Positions 35,640 to 39,242 of a stretch of DNA of 39,242 nt are shown here, one piece after another. Under the pieces are notes generated by a model that saw nothing but the letters and a program-made list of their open reading frames with translations, was not told where the DNA came from and made no database searches. How positions within the stretch are numbered: position 1 is the stretch's first letter; each line of letters starts with the position of its first letter. The stretch lies in assembly GCA_025056565.1 (NCBI GenBank), contig JANWWA010000019.1, forward strand, positions 1 through 39,242. Direction: 5' to 3'. The stretch is from Chloroherpetonaceae bacterium (GTDB taxonomy: Bacteria; Bacteroidota; Chlorobiia; Chlorobiales; Thermochlorobacteraceae). The position numbers were made by a program, and so were the translations under genes.

Positions 35640-36437
35640 TCAAATCTGATTGACGCCCAGCGTGATGCATTCTTGCAGCAAAGTCTCTTCCACTTTTTGT
35701 GATAGGGAATATGTGCTGAGCGCAATCATCTTCAGGTTATTGAGCATCACTCGTGCCAGCGCAACTGTGCTTAGCAAATTTCTGCGCTCCATTTTGCCTT
35801 CTCCGTGCAGGAAAAGAAAGGTGAAAGCCTGTGTGCGGTCTTGAAACTCACGCAGTCGAGCCAAATGCCGCACCTTTGCCTCATCGCTTGCACCCAGAGG
35901 TAGCCACACACTTGCTTTGATGCCATATTTTTGCAGCATCATCACTGCGCTGAAATACTCATCGACGGCTGCATCATCTTGCAGCCCACCTTCCAGCTTG
36001 CCCTCGACCAATCTCAGCCCCGACTCTGCTAACTTTTCTGCTGCTTTCAGTACCCTTAGTTTCTCACTTGCTGCTAACCGCACTACTTGTTGCGGCCAAA
36101 GGGCACAGACACTTGCCCTCTCTGCCACTGTTCTAACACACTGACAGACTTCAAGCAACTTCATTTCAGTTGGCAACTCCAAATACACCAGCGGCTTATT
36201 GGGTTTTTCTGACTGACTGCTGTGGCGCCGCTCTACATCGAGCGTGGTGAGCGAGGGATTGCGTGCTGCGAGTGCTTTTGTTGCCTCAATTAGTGCAGAT
36301 GGTCGCTCGCTTCCAAGTGCTTTTCTTGCTTCTTGCAAAAATTTCAAACCTTCATCAAAGCCGATGCGCTCATCTTTCTCCAACTTTTCTAAAATGCGCT
36401 CTATTGAAACAGAATCTTTGGGCATCTCAAAAGTCAA
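35640..36437 (-). CDS. Radical-SAM-like (MqnC/MqnE-like) protein lacking the cluster motif
   Basis: A 265-residue protein whose beginning (VSIERILEKLEKDERIGFDEGLKFLQEA, residues 10-37) and end (VRHLARLREFQDRTQAFTFLF at 189-209, LSTVALARVMLNNL at 222-235, then SQKVEETLLQECITLGVNQI) read like the outer parts of the menaquinone-futalosine enzymes MqnC/MqnE, in which RLRELQDETGGF and LAIARLFLDNI are standard. The CX3CX2C motif expected near residues 60-80 is absent; the place holds DVERRHSSQSEKPN. The protein is about 100 residues shorter than MqnC/E. The only cysteine cluster is C98-C100-C111. So catalysis as a radical SAM enzyme is unlikely. Its start overlaps the upstream GNAT gene by 11 bases, so they form an operon. 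Confidence 0.65.
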   Translation of the reverse strand: MTFEMPKDSVSIERILEKLEKDERIGFDEGLKFLQEARKALGSERPSALIEATKALAARNPSLTTLDVERRHSSQSEKPNKPLVYLELPTEMKLLEVCQCVRTVAERASVCALWPQQVVRLAASEKLRVLKAAEKLAESGLRLVEGKLEGGLQDDAAVDEYFSAVMMLQKYGIKASVWLPLGASDEAKVRHLARLREFQDRTQAFTFLFLHGEGKMERRNLLSTVALARVMLNNLKMIALSTYSLSQKVEETLLQECITLGVNQI

Positions 36438-37560
36438 CTTGATAGATAAGGTATTCCTTGTAAGGCTCTGCGCCGATGGCTTCGGCTAATTTTTGCATCG
36501 GTATATTGCTTTTGAGCACCCAACTTAGCTCCGCTTCCCAGTAGCCCTTTCGAATACCTACTTCAACCGTTTCTGCATTCATCAACGAATCGACGCCTTT
36601 GTTTCGGTATTCAGGGATTACCCCCATTACAATGGTGCGAATGCGATTGATTTTTCGCGCATACCAAAGGTATTTCAGGATTCCGATTGGCGAGGTTGGG
36701 TTACCGTTGACGTGCTTCAAAGCGATGTTGACATCAGGCAGCGAGAGCGAAAAGCCAACATAGTCGCCTTTTTCATTTTGCACAAAGTAGATAAACTCTG
36801 GATCTGCGATTTGCTTTAAATCCTTTGCGAGTGTGTAAAACTCCTTCTCGGTAAAAGGCACAAACCCCCAGTTGAGTTCCCACGCCTTGTTGTAAAGACT
36901 GCGAATGATTTTCGCTTCGTTCTGCCAGTCTTTCAGGTTAAGGTAGCGCAGGCGCAGTTTCTCACGCTTCTTAACCAATTCGCTAATGCGTCTCAGGCGC
37001 TCACGGTCAATGGTCTTTTGATTGACCAGCCATGCGACCAGTTCTTGCTCCACGCGAAAGCCATAATCTTTGCAAAGGTCGTGGTAGTAAGGCGGGTTGT
37101 AGGTCATCAGGAATGTCGGTGGAGAATCATAACCTTTGCAGAGCATACCCAGTTGGTCGTTGGTAGAGGGACTAATTGGACCGCGCATTGCAGTGAGTCC
37201 ACGCGCTTGCAGCCACGCCTTAGCTGCATCAAAGAGCGCTCGTGAAACCTCTGTGTCATTGATGCATTCAAAAAAGCCCCAAAACCCTACCTTGTCTTTG
37301 TGTAGCTCGTTATGCGTATAGTTGATGGTCGCTGTAATTGTGCCGCACATTTCACCATTTTTCCAAGCCGTAAAGCATGCGCGATCAGCATGCTCCCAAA
37401 GCGGATAGCGCTGCTTGTCCAGCGTTTTTTCGTAGTCGGCAATCACAGGCGGCACCCAGTTTTTTTTCAGCTCAGGGTCACGCGTATAAATTTTCCATGC
37501 AAATTTGATATAGTCTCGAATCTCTTTGGGCGTTTTTGCTTCTCGGATTTCAACAGGCAT
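36427..37560 (-). CDS. GNAT-fold conserved protein (YghO-like)
   Basis: The 377-residue product resembles a conserved family annotated as GNAT/YghO-like: opening EIREAKTPKEIRDYIKFAW, GTITATINYTHNELHKDKVGFWGFFEC, GPISPSTNDQLGMLCKGYDSPP, MTYNPPYYHDLCKDYGF and VMGVIPEYRNKGVDSLM. The last has the pyrophosphate-binding turn typical of GNAT enzymes, so acyl-CoA binding is likely, but the substrate is unknown. Widespread in Bacteroidetes/Chlorobi. First gene of the overlapping pair with the radical-SAM-like protein, and divergent from the lipoprotein at 37716 by 155 bases that show no recognisable promoter. Confidence 0.82.
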   Translation of the reverse strand: MPVEIREAKTPKEIRDYIKFAWKIYTRDPELKKNWVPPVIADYEKTLDKQRYPLWEHADRACFTAWKNGEMCGTITATINYTHNELHKDKVGFWGFFECINDTEVSRALFDAAKAWLQARGLTAMRGPISPSTNDQLGMLCKGYDSPPTFLMTYNPPYYHDLCKDYGFRVEQELVAWLVNQKTIDRERLRRISELVKKREKLRLRYLNLKDWQNEAKIIRSLYNKAWELNWGFVPFTEKEFYTLAKDLKQIADPEFIYFVQNEKGDYVGFSLSLPDVNIALKHVNGNPTSPIGILKYLWYARKINRIRTIVMGVIPEYRNKGVDSLMNAETVEVGIRKGYWEAELSWVLKSNIPMQKLAEAIGAEPYKEYLIYQVDF

Positions 37561-37715
37561 TTGTGCCTCTTTTGTTTTTGTTTGCAGTTTTTTGAGGGCG
37601 AAAAATACAGCTTTTCTTCGCTTTGAGTATGTTAGGGTGGTCTCTGTCAGAGAAAATTTTCAGATGGGAAACAGTGTTGTAGCCCAAGCTTTGTGTTTGA
37701 GCACTCCTTAGAACC

Positions 37716-38330
37716 ATGCGGACAGTCTTTCTCACAGTGAGCCTCTCTTTTAGCCTCTGGGCGATAAGCGCGTGTAGCCTTTTTTCGCCACGCACACCTG
37801 AGCCTCCTGAAAGCCTTGCGCCCAGTGTTCCTGTCTGGCGACCACCTACGCTGGCTGATATTGTGCTGGAGAACCTTACCAACGCGTTTGCCAGTGTCAA
37901 CCCTGTGGATTACACGCGCACTTTTTCACCTGCGCCTACGACCGATAACCTGCTCGTTTCAGATTATCGCTTCATTCCTGCGCCTGAGACTGCGGGCACA
38001 GCAGGCGCTATATTTCAGAACTGGAATATCGTCTCAGAGCGGCGATTCTTTGAGAACTTCCGAGCGCAGTTGGAGCGTGGCGCTCGACCGCAGTTCCTTT
38101 TCACGATTGATACGCGCCTACTGAACTCCCCAACGGAGCTTCAGCTTTCACTTTCCTACCGCATTGTTGCACGCTACACGTCGCCTGACATTCCTGAAGT
38201 CACGCAAGGTCGCTCGGTGCTGCGGCTATTGCAATCTACGCAAGGTTTCTGGTATGTGCAGGAGTGGCGCGACTTTCGCAGCGATGCTGATTTTACGCTG
38301 AGCGAACTCAAGCGCCGACTTGCAAATTAG
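37716..38330 (+). CDS. Lipoprotein of unknown function
   Basis: A 204-residue lipoprotein: hydrophobic leader to lipobox ISAC with Cys20, a short proline-rich spacer (TPEPPESLAP), then one beta/alpha region. The segment with ALFN-like NAFASVNPVDYTRTF and the end GFWYVQEWRDFRSD resemble a NTF2-like or membrane-lipoprotein fold. Function unknown. Nothing suggests an operon with its neighbours. Confidence 0.7.
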   Translation: MRTVFLTVSLSFSLWAISACSLFSPRTPEPPESLAPSVPVWRPPTLADIVLENLTNAFASVNPVDYTRTFSPAPTTDNLLVSDYRFIPAPETAGTAGAIFQNWNIVSERRFFENFRAQLERGARPQFLFTIDTRLLNSPTELQLSLSYRIVARYTSPDIPEVTQGRSVLRLLQSTQGFWYVQEWRDFRSDADFTLSELKRRLAN

Positions 38331-38480
38331 CCTCATCCCCTGTCTCGACTTCAATTGGCTTGCACCCTGCCCTGCATCGGCATTGCACAGGGCTGGCGCG
38401 CTTGGCACTCGCCATTTCTGTTCACTGCATCCCTGATCTCGTAATTTTTCTTAGATTTGTTGATTACAAACTTTACGGTT

Positions 38481-38873
38481 ATGCCACGACTCAGCGATAT
38501 GTTGAACTCTCGTGCAGCAATGCATCAACTGCAACGCCTCTTTACTGCACGCACTTGGCGAAAACTGCGTCTTCGAGCACGGCTGCGCTGGTTTGCCAGA
38601 GACGCCATGCGCTCACCACTCAAATACGTGCGCCTTGCTTTTCTCGGATTGATTTTGTTCTACACCGTGTTTGGCAACTACGGCATCTTAGCTCGGCTCC
38701 GTCTGGAGATTCACAAGTCGCATCTTTCTGCCGAGCTTACGCGCGAAACACAGCGCTCCAATGAACTCCGAAGCGCCATTCAAAAAATGCAAACTCTCGA
38801 GGAAATTGAGCGTTGGGCACGAGAGAAGTATAATCTCTCGCTCCCTAGTGAGATAGTTTATGTGATCAAATAG
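38481..38873 (+). CDS. FtsB/DivIC-like septum formation initiator
   Basis: The frame begins at TTG 38457; the ATG at 38481 is preferred. The 130-residue product has a cationic N-terminal tail, one membrane span (about 50-66: VRLAFLGLILFYTVFGN), then a periplasmic coiled coil ending in EEIERWAREKYNLSLPSEIVYVI, a typical DivIC/FtsB closing (EEIER-A-EKY-L). FtsB-like proteins link FtsQ and FtsL in the division complex. The N-terminal tail is longer than usual and basic. The 150 bases before it hold a GCCCTG/CAGGGC inverted repeat (38369-38393) but no clear promoter. Confidence 0.78.
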   Translation: MPRLSDMLNSRAAMHQLQRLFTARTWRKLRLRARLRWFARDAMRSPLKYVRLAFLGLILFYTVFGNYGILARLRLEIHKSHLSAELTRETQRSNELRSAIQKMQTLEEIERWAREKYNLSLPSEIVYVIK

Positions 38874-38961
38874 TGTACAACTAGATGCAAAAGTTTACAC
38901 TTTTCATACGAGTTATCGTGAAGTAACAGAAGTAACACTTTGCAGATTCACGGTTTTGCTG

Positions 38962-39242
38962 ATGAAGCCTATACGACTTTACTCTGATTCAGAAAAACTA
39001 AGGGTTAAGAGACTCCTTGCTGAGTTTTACTCAAACAAGCCACCAGAGTACGGGCGCTTCGATCATCGCGCAGGCGAGTATCAGCAGTATGCTGATTTCA
39101 TTGAAAAATATGCGCCTCTGAAAGGAAAGCATCTAGAGTTAGGTTGTGGAGACTGGCAAATTCCGCAAGCTATTGCTGATAAGGGATTTGAAGAAGTAGT
39201 TGGCTGTGATTTTTTCTCTGATGAGTCTCTGGCGAGCTATCG
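38962..39242 (+). CDS. SAM-dependent methyltransferase, 5' part
   Basis: An open frame from ATG 38962 runs to the window end with no stop, so the gene is cut. The first 93 residues have the class I methyltransferase motif I (LELGCGDWQIPQAI, with the GxGxx-like turn as GCGDW) and the acidic residue of motif II (EVVGCDFF). The first 45 residues are helical with LRVKRLLAEFYSNKPPEYGRFDHR. Substrate unknown; such enzymes are common in glycan or polysaccharide loci. Confidence 0.75.
   Translation, partial: MKPIRLYSDSEKLRVKRLLAEFYSNKPPEYGRFDHRAGEYQQYADFIEKYAPLKGKHLELGCGDWQIPQAIADKGFEEVVGCDFFSDESLASY

Noticed and set aside
35250-35640. Minus-strand open frames near the end of the DUF58 gene
   Set aside because: Short Ser/Lys-rich translations on the reverse of a strongly conserved gene; no motif or ribosome site.
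38331-38480. Possible tRNA or small RNA in the gap before the FtsB-like gene
   Set aside because: No cloverleaf arms or CCA end and only a 6-bp inverted repeat were found.

Overview
The window looks like a chromosomal segment of a green sulfur bacterium-like member of the Chlorobi, close to the Chloroherpeton/Thermochlorobacter side of the phylum. Three things support this: a full-length BciB-type 8-vinyl reductase of (bacterio)chlorophyll synthesis (22359-23612), a CcsA/HemX-like gene directly upstream of hemA, with a HemA whose wording resembles Chlorobium HemA, and four secreted proteins ending in the type IX secretion (T9SS/Por) C-terminal sorting domain. The placement is from remembered family sequences; no search was run.

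Layout. 1-5 kb: the 3' end of a large T9SS-secreted adhesin-like protein with a good terminator, a stand-alone receiver protein on the minus strand, then a two-gene unit of a TPR protein with an AT-hook-like motif and a ribbon-helix-helix-like tail, and a pentapeptide-repeat protein. 5-9.4 kb: a T9SS subtilase divergent from a haem-type TonB-dependent receptor. 9.4-13.9 kb (minus): a formate-dehydrogenase-like molybdoenzyme of the YdeP type, a small DUF7009-like protein and an FdhD fused to a GNAT acetyltransferase. 13.9-17.2 kb (minus): hemA, a CcsA/HemX-like membrane protein and two tandem, equal-length related lipoproteins. 17.4-22.2 kb: typA/bipA, a T9SS protein of unknown role, a membrane-anchored class III nucleotide cyclase and a 73-residue protein behind a long leader. 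22.4-25.1 kb: bciB, convergent with a T9SS esterase with no base between the two stops. 25.3-29.2 kb: a locally AT-richer stretch with an orphan class V aminotransferase, a coiled-coil/PD-(D/E)XK-like protein with 42-bp coding repeats, a DegT-type sugar aminotransferase and an RDD membrane protein. 29.3-35.6 kb: a tight six-gene membrane/AAA+ operon (SpoIIM-like, multi-pass protein, DUF4129, DUF4350, MoxR, DUF58), with the RDD gene divergent beside it. 35.6-39.2 kb: a radical-SAM-like protein without its cluster motif overlapping a large GNAT-like protein (minus), then a lipoprotein, a DivIC/FtsB-like protein and the start of a methyltransferase.

The genes group into envelope and secretion functions (T9SS cargo, haem uptake, MoxR operon, lipoproteins, FtsB-like), tetrapyrrole and pigment synthesis (hemA, bciB), and molybdenum enzyme maturation. 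No tRNA, rRNA, CRISPR array, insertion sequence or prophage was seen, and no stretch over 300 bases lacks a gene. The most unusual items are the cluster-less MqnC/MqnE-like protein, the FdhD-GNAT fusion and the TPR/AT-hook/RHH protein.
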